Shown piece by piece: positions 1-10,985 of a stretch of DNA of 32,500 nt. This stretch comes from Bigelowiella natans CCMP2755. Lineage: Eukaryota; Cercozoa; Chlorarachniophyceae. Position numbers and translations under genes: made by a program. The notes beneath the pieces are model-generated. The model saw nothing but the letters and a program-made list of their open reading frames with translations. It searched no databases and had not been told where the DNA came from. The stretch is from the NCBI GenBank assembly GCA_000320545.1, contig ADNK01001589.1:1-32500 (forward strand). Reading direction: 5' to 3'. How positions within the stretch are numbered: position 1 is the first letter of the stretch; the number at the start of each line of letters is the position of its first letter.

Positions 1-200
1 CCCTAACCCTAACCCTAACCCTAACCCTAACCCTAACCTAACCCTAACCCTAACCCTAACCCTAACCCTAACCCTAACCCTAACCCTAACCCTAACCCTA
101 AGCCTAACCCTAACCCTAACCCTAACCCTAACCCTAACCCTAACCCTAACCCTAACCCTAACCCTAACCCTAACCTACCCTAACCCTAACCCTAACCCTA
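1..200. repeat. Telomere, CCCTAA repeats (C-rich strand)
   Basis: The window opens with about 33 near-perfect copies of CCCTAA, so this is a physical chromosome end with TTAGGG telomere chemistry on the complementary strand. A few units are variant (CCTAA near 36-40, CCCTAAG near 102, CTACCC near 177). Confidence 0.97.
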
Positions 201-455
201 ATCTTGACCCTGACCCTAACCCTCGATCTTGACCCTGACCCTGACCCTGACCCAACCCTGAACCTGACCCCAGCCCTGACCCCAATCTTGACCCTGACCC
301 TGCTGGCCTGAACTCATCTCTGAACCTGACCCCAACCCCAACCCTAATTCCAACCCTGACCTCATCTCTGACCCTGACCCTTGCCCCAACTCAGACCCTG
401 CTGGCCTGACTCCATTTCAAACCCTGACCTCGCTGGCCTGACCCCAACACTGATT
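201..455. repeat. Degenerate telomere-like zone
   Basis: Just inside the true telomere the units drift to CCCTGA, CTTGACC, CCCCAAC and CTGGCCTGAC while keeping a roughly six-base rhythm. Words such as 'ctggcctgac' and 'ctcatctctgaccctgac' recur. This looks like old telomere sequence mutated in place, or a telomere-associated satellite derived from it. Confidence 0.85.
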
Positions 456-1085
456 CTGACCCATGTGTACCAGTGAACTGGCAAGTCAAAGGCAGGAATC
501 GAGGAGCACATTGTCGTGCACGTTGATGTGCACCACTGTGCGTTGTGTCCAACAGTTCAAACACTGCGAAGAGCGCACTGAACTTTTGATGTGTCTTTTG
601 TCAGCATCGTCATTGCCTGTGGAAGGTGATGCGAAGGATGGCACAACAAGCCAAGCTAGCAGCAAGGGCGCGCATGACGAGTGGCATGCTTGCATGAATT
701 TCTGCAAATGAGGTTTCACGGATGCAGTTCTTGTGGATGCATGCTGCATCAGGTGAGAGAGAGCTGTTGCGCTGTTCCTGCTCATTGCATCTAACGATCA
801 TTTCATTCGCACTGCAACATGCAATTTCGTCCACGTCCACGGGCGCAAATTGAGGTCATCATCGACAGCAAGTTGAGTGAAAGGGAAATGAATTGCGATT
901 CTTGCATTGAAATTGAATCGTTTCGTTTGCACAACTCTGGGACCCCCCTGTCAAATCACAAGGTGTTCAAATTGGCCTTGCATGGACGACAGTGCACACT
1001 GGTACCAGCAACACCCGTTGGTCTCAGCAATGAGTGCCACCGACACCCCTTTGACATGTGAAACTCATCCATCAACTTGATGGAC
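456..1085. other. Subtelomeric spacer, no gene seen
   Basis: This stretch has no microsatellites and only short unconvincing ORFs on both strands. Its word use (tgcatgc, cacactg, caacagttcaaacactgcgaa) is closer to the block at 11.2-13.3 kb than to the rest of the window. It lies immediately downstream of the ADCK2-like stop codon, so it should hold that gene's 3' end. Confidence 0.55.
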
Positions 1086-1648
1086 TCACAATCGCATCAA
1101 AGCCTTGCATGCAATCTGCAAGATGTCTAGATCGGGGTCCAAACTACGTCCAATTCCCTGAAAAAGTGAAAATGGAAAACTGCTGACAACTGTGCGATTT
1201 GATGCATGGAAGGGTGATGACGTCGATGAATGAATGAACACTTGACACTTAGCAATGTCTTGCAGTTTGTGTTTGATCGTAATCTATTGTGCATGCGTCC
1301 AATGTGCTTGTAGTTGCTGCTAAACATGATTTTTCATCAACACTCGACAACTTTCAACACCACCATGTTAGTTAGTAACAGCATGTTCTTCCAAGTAGCA
1401 GTACTACCTCAATAATGACAACAGCAAGAATGGTCGATGTAAATGCACTATCCAACTTGACATGGTGTCTTCTCGACAAGTCTAAAACCTGATAATTCAA
1501 CATTTCGTGTTAAAACCAAAAATGATCTATGTACGTATCAATTCAAGTTGCTTAGCTTCGGGCTCTAGAATTCACACATAATTAATATGTTACATAAAAT
1601 GCACTCAAGTTGTACACACACAACGCAATATACAAATTATACAAATAT

Positions 1649-1684
<36 letters not shown>

Positions 1685-1852
1685 GGTAGAAGGAAAGAGA
1701 AAATGAGAGAGAAAATGATGTTTTGCTGTCAGTTGCTCACTCTCTCTCTCTCTCGCAAGCAATTACTTCGGTTAAGAGAATGCCTACTTGAAGCTTCGAT
1801 AATTGAATATTTGTCCTAAATGCAGTATATATGCACACACAGACAAAAATTG

Positions 1853-1894
<42 letters not shown>

Positions 1895-2497
1895 CATATG
1901 TACAATAACGATTCAGTAATGTTATTTGGCTATTGTATTGATTATTATTATTCATTACTGGTACGCTCGTTGAACAAGCTTATCCATTTCTCGTGCATAT
2001 AAGTCAGGGTCTTTGCATTCCTACAAGTAGGTAAATAGTCATTCAACGAATGACATCAAACAACAGTTAACTGTGCTACTACTACTACCACTGCAAACTC
2101 ACTCTTCGACTCCTTTTTACGGTAGGCCCGACCTCTTTCTATTACATTTATACTACTACTACTACTACTAATACTCCTACTACTAGAACCTGATGGGGAG
2201 ATCTTTCCAAAATGAGCTGCCCAACTTTATAACCCTTTTACAGTAAGGGGGAAGGGGGAAGGGGGAGGAGGAGGAGGAGAATAAAAACAAACAAGGAAGC
2301 GGATGATAAATCATTTAGAAATTAACAAGAAGAAGGAATATCGAGGAAGAAACTGCCAAATTTGATGATGTTGTGACATGATTTTATTTCAAGCATTATT
2401 AAATGTGGAAACTGCTAGCAGGTAATAAGATGGGAGTTTTGAGTGCAGCAGTGTAATGCATATTATCAACAAAGATATAATGTAATATACTCACATC

Positions 2498-2539
<42 letters not shown>

Positions 2540-2548
2540 CGTGTTGAC

Positions 2549-2589
<41 letters not shown>

Positions 2590-2820
2590 AGTATAGTTTG
2601 TAAAGTGATAAAGTATGCATGTTGCATATTTTTGTTACTTGTCGCTGAACAACGGCTCTGAAGACATCTATGAAATTTGTCCAATCATCCCTACCTTTGT
2701 GTGTGTACAACAGCATTGAATAATGATAATGAGCAAAGGTATGTGTTGTTGTGGTAGTAGTAGTAGTTGTTGTTGTTTCTGCTACCCATCACGTACTAAT
2801 ATAATAATGTCCATCACGTA

Positions 2821-2854
<34 letters not shown>

Positions 2855-3098
2855 CATAATAACAAATAATGATAATAATTATTATAATAATATCTGGCGT
2901 GCTTTCTTTTAGCCAATACAATTATGAGAATAATCAATTTATCATCACTAATAATTATGCTTATCATATCGTTGATAGTGGTATTTGTAGTGGTGATGTT
3001 ACTGATCCTGGTAATAATAAATGCGATCATGATCAAGAAGCATTTTATGTTGTTCTTCTTTTTTCGTGTACTCAAATTCTTCTTATTGCTGTTGTTGC

Positions 3099-3132
<34 letters not shown>

Positions 3133-3940
3133 GTGGTGGGTGGTGGTGGTAGTACTAAGTTCAGTGACGATTCCTGCATCCAGAAATGTGAGACGAGGAT
3201 GATGATGATGATGATGATGAGGAGGAGGAGGAGTAGCTTGCGGATGATCATGCAACCTTGGGTGGTAAATGAATTGGCGCCTTAGTGATAAACACATCGT
3301 GATACTACTTCTACAAGATTTCGAGGCGGTATTAACGTATGACGATGCATCTATGTCACGATAACGATGGAAATGATGATGATGATGATGATGCATTCAT
3401 CTAAACTGCTGATGATCATCGTTAATGACTTCTTTTGTCATTGTCTCCATCATCATTCTCATCATTGTCATCGTCAGTATCATTATCATCATTATCATCA
3501 TGACCTCTTACTTATCACCTTTTGATGGATTCGTCGTCATCGTCGTCGGTATTTTGATTGTTGTTAAACCATAATGCTGCCTTTGTGGAAAGCACGATAA
3601 GTCATTCTTCTTCTTCTTCTTCTTCTTCTTCTTCTTCTTCTTCTTTTGTTAAGAGAACGACATTATGCAATGACTTTTCTCTCTATCTACCTCACTACTA
3701 CTATCAGAAACACACGCCATTACTTACTTTACACATGGACTACTACACAACCACATGTTTAACCCCCCCCCCCCTCCTTCCTCCTTCTTCCTGCTGCATG
3801 TTTGTTGTCGATATTCTTCTTTATTATTGTAAACGAGGAAAAAGTGATAAGTGCTGTTGCTGCTCTATTATTCACTGCTACCACCACTTCCACTACTACT
3901 ATTACTACTACTGACCCGAGCTACTGCTGCTCGTAATGGC

Positions 3941-3971
<31 letters not shown>

Positions 3972-5312
3972 CTGATGAGAGAGTGCCACTGGCAAATGAT
4001 GTGATTTTGTCGAGGAGGAGGAGTAGCCAAGTTGGGCGATGATGATTTGACGATAAAGTAGTAGGAGTAGTAGTAGTAGTAGTAGGAGGAGGAAATGAGA
4101 TCAGAATGTTGCCAGGATGTAGATCTCCGTGTGTAAAGTTATCTTCAAACAACATCTATGTAGTAGTAGTAAATATAACAAATAGAACGACGGGATTAGA
4201 AGAAAAGTGATGGTGGTGCTGCTGTTGATAGTGATGGAATGAAGGATATACACCTCGACGACATGGCGCCGCCACCATCATCATCACCAAATTAATAATA
4301 ATAATGATAATAATTGTACTACAACCTTGATGAACGTTGAGCATCCAACTTGGGCTATGTACTTGCGGTTATCTTGTGACAAGAACGAAGAGATTATCAA
4401 ATTTCTTTCTTCTTCTCCCATACAACTGCTTGCCATCAACGGTGATAACGACGACGATGATGATGATGATGACGTTGTTGGGGATGACGACGAAGAAGAC
4501 ATATATAAATCATGAAAAACTCTTCCGTCCTTATTATTTTTGCAGACTTCGTCTCCCTCATTGATGGCACTTCTTCCATCATTATGAAGATTAGGCTTTA
4601 TTCGTCGTCGTCGTATGTGAGAAAGGCACTCAGCGAGGGTTAAACCTTACATGGAAGAAGAAGAAGAAGACACGGCGACGACGATGAGCAAAAAACAGCA
4701 TTTATGAAGAGAAACATCCTTCAACTACTCAAGGCTGATATAGTATTAATGATATTACTACTACTATTACAACCACTACTATCATCAATCATTGGTTAAA
4801 CAAGAAGATACTTGGCTGAATGAGGCATGCATGCATCCAGAAGTATATTAATAAAAGAAGAGGAAAATCTATAATTGTATATCAGAATGTGTGTAGTAGT
4901 TGGTAGTTTTATAATCCCTGTAAGTAAGTAGCTGTTGATTTATTCATTGCAACTATCTATTCGTCAGAAAAATACCCTTTACTATTACCACCGCAAAGAT
5001 GATGATGATAACAACTGCTAATGTATGTACTACTGGATTGCTGCTTTATTACCATGCTCATAAGTCTCAACAAGAACATCGGTACTGCAAAACTTTGAAA
5101 TAGGTTTTGGGAAATAAACACTTGTTGCATCGTCTCTATCATTTATCTTAAAGTTTTTCCTGAATGCACGAAGGTTACGAGCCTCAACGCGTAAATCCAA
5201 CTGAGAAATGAGAATTAAAATGACACATCAATCATCATCGACATAGCAGCGGTTTACTACCAAAAATTAGGAAAATTCAGCAACTTCTCCAACATTCACA
5301 GCACCTCAGACG

Positions 5313-5354
<42 letters not shown>

Positions 5355-6043
5355 ATAGCAGATATATGCATTTTGAAGTTCTATATCTCTAGCAACTATT
5401 AATTTCCTATATAAAAATACTTTGTCCTTATAATATTTTGGATTATATTTACTGCTTCTTCAAAATCAAACCGTTTATTAGTTTCTAATCTATAATCCAT
5501 AGTTAGGTTTTAACTATCATATTACTTTACTACTACTACTACTACAGCTACTTACTACTACTACTTCTACTACTACTACTTCTACTACTACTACTACTAC
5601 GACTACTACTACCTGTTTTTCCATCAGACGTTCAAACTCTCGTACATGTTCCCTCAGTGATAGCCAATGTGCTCCTGGAATTATAGTATCCTGAAACAGG
5701 AGGCAGACAGAGAAAGAAAGAACAGATGGTGTGTGACATTAATAATTAATAAATATGTGTTTGTAAATGATGGTCATTGATCATGTATCAGTAAACAATT
5801 AGTAAGATCTCATTTCATTGCTTCTTTCAAAATAAATGTTGATCATCATCATTGAAATAGTAGTCTCGACTTTATTAACTTTTCTCATGATCATTCCAGA
5901 ACGACAAATTAAACAATATGAATATTACATATATAAATTGCCAGTTAACTATTCTTGTCTGGCATGTACATGGTTGATCATTCGATAGAATCTAGAGGAG
6001 AAGTGTAGCTGGCACATAAATACTTCTTTCATCTTCTCAATAT

Positions 6044-6078
<35 letters not shown>

Positions 6079-7015
6079 GTAGTACCGCAATAAAAGCTAC
6101 GCACTGAATCCACTTAAGATCGTTCTTAATCTTCTGGTGGATACCTGGATGCAAAACCTATGTGTATGTGTAGTGTTATGTAAGTAAGTGAGTAAGTAAG
6201 CAAATAATAGCACCGGTCTACTTGCTACAGCATGAAAGTAGTAGTTCTTTAGAAATGCTGGTGGTAGACATAAACACGGCAGAATAACTGAAACTTTCGT
6301 CATCATCTTGTGCAAATCCTACGACGATCTGGATTCTCTCCCGTCCAAGGTTATAAATCGATATTGTTGCAATATTTGGATCATCATCATCCTCATTATC
6401 GTCATCCTCATCATCGTTATCATCATCCTCATCATCATGAAAATAAATCTCATTCTAGTGGTAGGAGATCCATCTTGATCGATCTCCACCAAAAGCATAT
6501 TCACCTTAACAGCGACTGGGGTGCCATCAATTCTAAGTTTGGCTTTGTAAACTTGCCCAATGCATCTGGTAGTGGTTGTTTTCCCGCAAGTAGCAGCAGC
6601 AGCAGCAGCGGTACATTAATCAATGGAGATGATAGTAGCAGTAGTAGTCGTAGCAGTGGTAGTGAGAAAATTAGGGAAGAGAAAGATTATTCTGCCATAT
6701 GGATGTTACTGTATTACTACTAAGGGGGGAAATAGTTTTCATCGTTATCATGATCATCAACATCATGTGATAATAACAAGTACTAGTATCAACCCGTGAT
6801 CCTATGGGAAGGTATGAAAAAATTAGTACTAGTATCAACCCTGATCCTATGGGAGAGCAATAACTGTTTTTCTCATCGTCATCATCATCATCATCGTCCA
6901 AGTCAACGATCAAGTGAGACTTCCACTCAGGCATTACTCTATTCAAAATATTTCTGTACCACCAGAACAACAACATCATTCAAAACAACATCATCGATGA
7001 TTATTCACACGCATT

Positions 7016-7057
<42 letters not shown>

Positions 7058-7917
7058 ACGGTTATCTTTTTCTAATATCACGTACTTATACGTGTATCTA
7101 TGTAATATGTGTCTGTGTATTATTGCGTGCAGAAGCATATCTTCAGTCGATACTACTAAAATATATGATTGCATGGTTTGTCGTAAACATCATCGTATTC
7201 CTTCATTCACCATCCTGATCTAATCATTGGGTTTCTTCCTTCCCTCCCAGATAATAGTAACCTCACCATTATCATCATTATTTCATTGCTATGACCGACT
7301 GACTGAATGACTGACTGACTGACTACCTTGTTTCCTCCCAAGAGTGCGGTGTTGCACGAGTGTGTAAGTGTGAGAAAATCTCACAAAACTGTTGACTAAA
7401 TATATCACGTCTGCAGCAACAAGAAAAGATAGATGCTTTTAGAACGAATGTGTGTTAGTGCAGTACGTACTAGGAGTAAGAACAGAAAAATACAACTCTT
7501 CCTGCCACTTTAATACTATATGTAAACAATTTGATATTATTTCTGCTCCTCCTCCCACTCCTATTTCTACTACTACTACTACTACTACTACCACATATGC
7601 TTATGCTATACTTATAGAGTAGTTACCGTGTAGCAGCCCATTGGTATAGTTTTACTACAGTAGGACCGGACACTGATACCGATTGAAAGTACCATTTCCT
7701 AAATAATTTAAAATCATAATGCCCAACCCCCACCACCACCATTGATGGAATGGATCAGTTGGTGATAGCTAGTATTCTCTTTCTGTGGATCGATTTTCTT
7801 ATCTGATTTACTACCACCACATGCCCTCATACGACTCTAAGAAATATATCATTAATGGGTAGCTCAACATGACTGGGCCAAAACATCCAAAGAGCCAAAT
7901 CCCTATGAAAATATAAT

Positions 7918-7952
<35 letters not shown>

Positions 7953-8738
7953 TCATATTTTCTCATTTGTTTTCATCTGTGTCGGAAAGTAGACACATGA
8001 AAGGATGTTGCCAGTAGACAATCAAGCTTGATAATATACTTACTTAGAAAGCAGAATAAGGAAAGAATAAATACATCGCCATTGTGAATGTATCTGCATG
8101 TATAATGATGACGGGTGGAAGACGGCACGCACTGTTAGATACCCACCCCGACTGACGAAATTGAAAAAATCGTAAAATCCGAAAAGAACAACACTAACGA
8201 TCCCCTGCCGCCGGTCCAGCTGCATTATGCGCGCATCTGGAGGAGCTGATTCCTCGTCAGCAGCAGCAACCTTACATTGATAATAATGATTATTAAGTGA
8301 TGTGTCTGCGGCGGGATTGTAATAGCAAGAATGATAATGATGATGATAATGATTGTGAAATGAAAACGATAACGATGATGATACCGATGCTACCACTTGT
8401 GCTCCCACTAGGAAAGTGGTGGTAAGGTGGTGATTATTGGTGCAAGTAGTAATTAAGTGCATTGCATCATGTGTGCAGCTTCTCATACATGTCTCAACTT
8501 TTGGTACCTTTTCATAGATCTTTAGCGTGGGAGGCTGCACAATTACTGCCATTCTTGAAGAAGACAAGAAAGTCGTGACACCATAGCAGCAAAATGCGCC
8601 AGCTGTAACTGCAACAAGTCTCAACCTCGATAGCGACGACGACGATGATAGTGATGAGAACCTTCGTAGCTTCGCACGAGGTCCTCGTAAACGCAAAAAT
8701 GCAGCAACGCTCCGAGTACTATAAGCCAGCTTCGTCAT
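1086..8738 (-). CDS. ADCK2: ABC1/UbiB-family atypical kinase, ADCK2-type, 18 exons
   Basis: Members of this family sit in mitochondria or plastids and support quinone (coenzyme Q) biology by ATP binding. Exons, 5' to 3' on the minus strand: 8738-8147, 7902-7818, 7698-7627, 7410-7327, 6953-6840, 6565-6505, 6157-6086, 5690-5613, 5200-5053, 4645-4326, 4155 to about 3990, about 3390-3156, 2694-2639, 2234-2190, 2020-1959, 1815-1767, 1488-1408, 1157-1086. Phases agree at every junction except the unresolved one between exons 11 and 12. The start has an Arg-rich presequence (MTKLAYSTRSVAAFLRLRG) and a hydrophobic stretch. Motifs in order: SGPTVVKLYQWAATR (family KxGQ, but KLYQ here), SPIGSGCIGQVYKAKL and GTPVAVK (nucleotide loop and Lys), WLSLREHVREFERLMEKQ, LDLRVEARNL, NFTHGDLHPGNILI (catalytic loop), LTFLDAGIVTEL (DAG for DFG) and the C-terminal GIGRSLDPDLDIL. 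A His/Ser/Thr-rich insert separates the catalytic loop from DAG. The low-complexity middle of exon 1 could hide one more intron. Family assignment is secure; ADCK2 rather than another subfamily is likely. Confidence 0.9.
1651..2585. repeat. Dinucleotide microsatellites in ADCK2-like introns
   Basis: Long (TG)n at 1651-1682, (CA)n running into (TA)n at about 1855-1892, (TA)n at 2501-2537 and (TG)n at 2553-2585. All lie in introns between the small 3' exons of the minus-strand kinase gene and explain the Val/Cys, Tyr/Ile and Thr/His ORFs there. Confidence 0.9.
2820..3153. repeat. (AAT)n and (ATT)n trinucleotide tracts
   Basis: Runs of AAT at 2823-2853 and ATT at about 3100-3131 sit in the intron after the DAG-motif exon of the kinase gene. 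They create poly-Ile and poly-Tyr ORFs on both strands that are not genes. Confidence 0.85.
5316..7949. repeat. Further microsatellites in kinase-gene introns
   Basis: (AT)n at about 5316-5347, (CTA)n at about 5528-5602 and 6043-6080, (TC)n at about 7019-7053 and (AC)n at 7921-7949. Each falls between exons of the minus-strand gene. Confidence 0.85.
6779..6856. repeat. Tandem duplication containing a splice donor
   Basis: A segment of about 30 bases (agtactagtatcaacc[c]gtgatcctatggga) occurs twice, at about 6779-6809 and 6825-6855. On the minus strand each copy carries the end of exon 5 of the kinase gene. Only the copy nearer 6840 gives SPIGSG followed by an in-phase GT donor; the other differs by one inserted base. 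Confidence 0.75.
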
Positions 8739-9729
8739 AGGTTTGGGACACTACTACTATGTGGTAAGCAGAGTAGTTTCTAGTCTGTGGTGTCGTGTTG
8801 ATCGATTGACGATCTGGAGCTTTGGTGACTGACTAGAGTACTTCAAGTGTGTGCTGCTCGTAATGGGCTAAGAGAACCCGTAGAGCGTTGATTCGATTTG
8901 CAGATTGTTGATGATTTGCCTGGTGGGCCCTACAGGCTCATCATTGCAATGTGTACTTGTAAAGTTAGAGTACACGGAGGAGGAGTCAAAGAGAGAGGAG
9001 AGATTTCTTCTTTCTCTGTTCGATTCGTACCAACACCGCTTTTTTATTTATTTATTTTATTTCATTACATGTGCTCATGACGTGCGAGTACATGTACTTT
9101 CTTTGGGTAGTAGTATGCGTACCTAGATCCGACGATAATTGAACCAGTTTTTTGTTTGGAAAACTTCTTGGAAGTATTTACTATTCCATCAGATCTTTTT
9201 GTTCTAGATGTTTTGTGGGAAAAGAATTCAAAATGTGGAAGGAGATTTGAGGCACGAACACTTACATCTCACTTTCTTCTGAGCGACGTGAACGAGCAAG
9301 AATTGGCGGGAAAACCTACCCCGAGGAATTCTAATATGTGATTATTATTTTATCGGTAGCTATGGACATGCAACTCTGATTGACTCGTCAGATGACGATT
9401 TAGATAATTTCTTCAACATAGAATCTTGGACAAGGAAGATGAGATAGTCACAATTATGAAAACGAAATTTTAATTTGTTTCCAAAATTGTTCGGCTTCCG
9501 CAAAAGAAAGAATATCCGTGGTTTTGGACTGGAGAGAGGGAAGGCGTATGTTTTTTTAATGAGTGATTTTGGTACAAAATGCTTGATATTCGGTACGACA
9601 CTCGAGAGAAATTAAGACACAAACGTGCGCATTTAGGAAAGCGAACCAACACGAATCGCACACTCCCACCCCCTCTTTTCATCATCTCTCCACTGCTCTG
9701 GCTGTTTCATCCATTAACGCCATTTCTCG
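8739..9729. promoter_or_regulatory. Shared upstream region of two divergent genes
   Basis: About 990 bases separate the start codons of the ADCK2-like gene (leftwards) and the poly(A) polymerase gene (rightwards). It contains no long microsatellite and no convincing ORF. By position it should hold both promoters and 5' leaders, but no specific element was identified. Confidence 0.55.
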
Positions 9730-10824
9730 ATGTCCTCCTCGTCACATCACCACCCTGCCATCAACCACGGAGGCGCAGCGGTAGGTGGTTTGGGGGGAGG
9801 AAGAAACACTGGTGCCCACCGCAATTTCGACAGTAAAAAACAACAGCAAGACCCATATGGATCGAAGGCGTCATCAAAGGCAACAGCTAGTCATTCTCAG
9901 CCTCAACCTTTTCAAAATGTTCCTCCTCAAATTGCATATGGATGGTTTTGTCCTCATCCGCCCCCATATGGCCCTTACTTTTGGCCTTGCATACCTGCGG
10001 GGTTAGCAACACACCACCCTTATTTATATACTTTTTTAAAATTTTCAAAATAGTAAAGTACTCGAAGGATCTGCTGGAAGATTTATTTCTAATGTGTTGT
10101 GAACTATACGCTTCTCGATTGTTTTACTCAGAATACGTTGTTTATTTAGATATACTTTGGTTCCAACAACACAAAAGAGCATCGTAAAAAATGCGATGAG
10201 CTCGTCCAACATATCCTCGACACAAAGTAACACGGCAGAGTTCACCAAGCCAGTTTCAACACTTCAACCTAGAACAGCTCCGAATACTGTAAGCATAGAA
10301 TCAGTGAGTCAAAACCAGGAGGCGATAGGGACGCCAATAGCAGTTCCAGCGACTAACATCGCCTATTTTCCATCAATGGTACGCGAAATAATTCCTACTT
10401 AAGAGATATACTGAAACTGTTCTATTGAATCAGGCATCAAGAACAGCTATGTCTGTTAAGAGAAATAAGCCTGCCACAGAAGGTGCAAGATTTTCATACA
10501 CCCACAAGTCAACACACGTGCACACACACGCACACATACACACACATTCATTAATGTATACTTTATTATATATTTACGTTTTCTAATCAACCCGTCGCAC
10601 CGCTTTCTATTTTTTTTTCTCTTGAATAGAACCGTGCAAAAAACTGAAATAATTAGAATGCCCCCCAAAAAAAAATTGGGTTTATTTAGAAGCCTCCTAA
10701 TTAGAAGGAAAAACATATATTTCAGAATTAGTGGTCGCACCGTTCGACCCGTTCGATTAAAAATAAATTATTTTTTAGAAAGCGGTGCGACGGGTCAATT
10801 AAAATGTATATGGATACATGTATG

Positions 10825-10877
<53 letters not shown>

Positions 10878-10952
10878 TATGTATTTACACATATATATAC
10901 ATATATAATTTTCATATATTACATTTTGTACACTTTTGTGCATTTACTTGTC

Positions 10953-10985
<33 letters not shown>

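Noticed and set aside
2854-3396. Minus-strand 180-codon ORF with poly-His and poly-Ile as a separate gene
   Set aside because: Only the part ending at 3156 (LTFLDAGIVTEL) is an exon; the poly-Ile part is an (AAT)n intron.
6310-6723. Plus-strand His/Ser-rich ORF of 137 codons
   Set aside because: It is antisense to the IGQVYKAKL-GTPVAVK exon of the kinase and consists mostly of trinucleotide repeat.
8898-9341. Several 60-73-codon plus ORFs in the divergent intergenic region
   Set aside because: No motif, no splice link to either neighbour, and overlapping frames.
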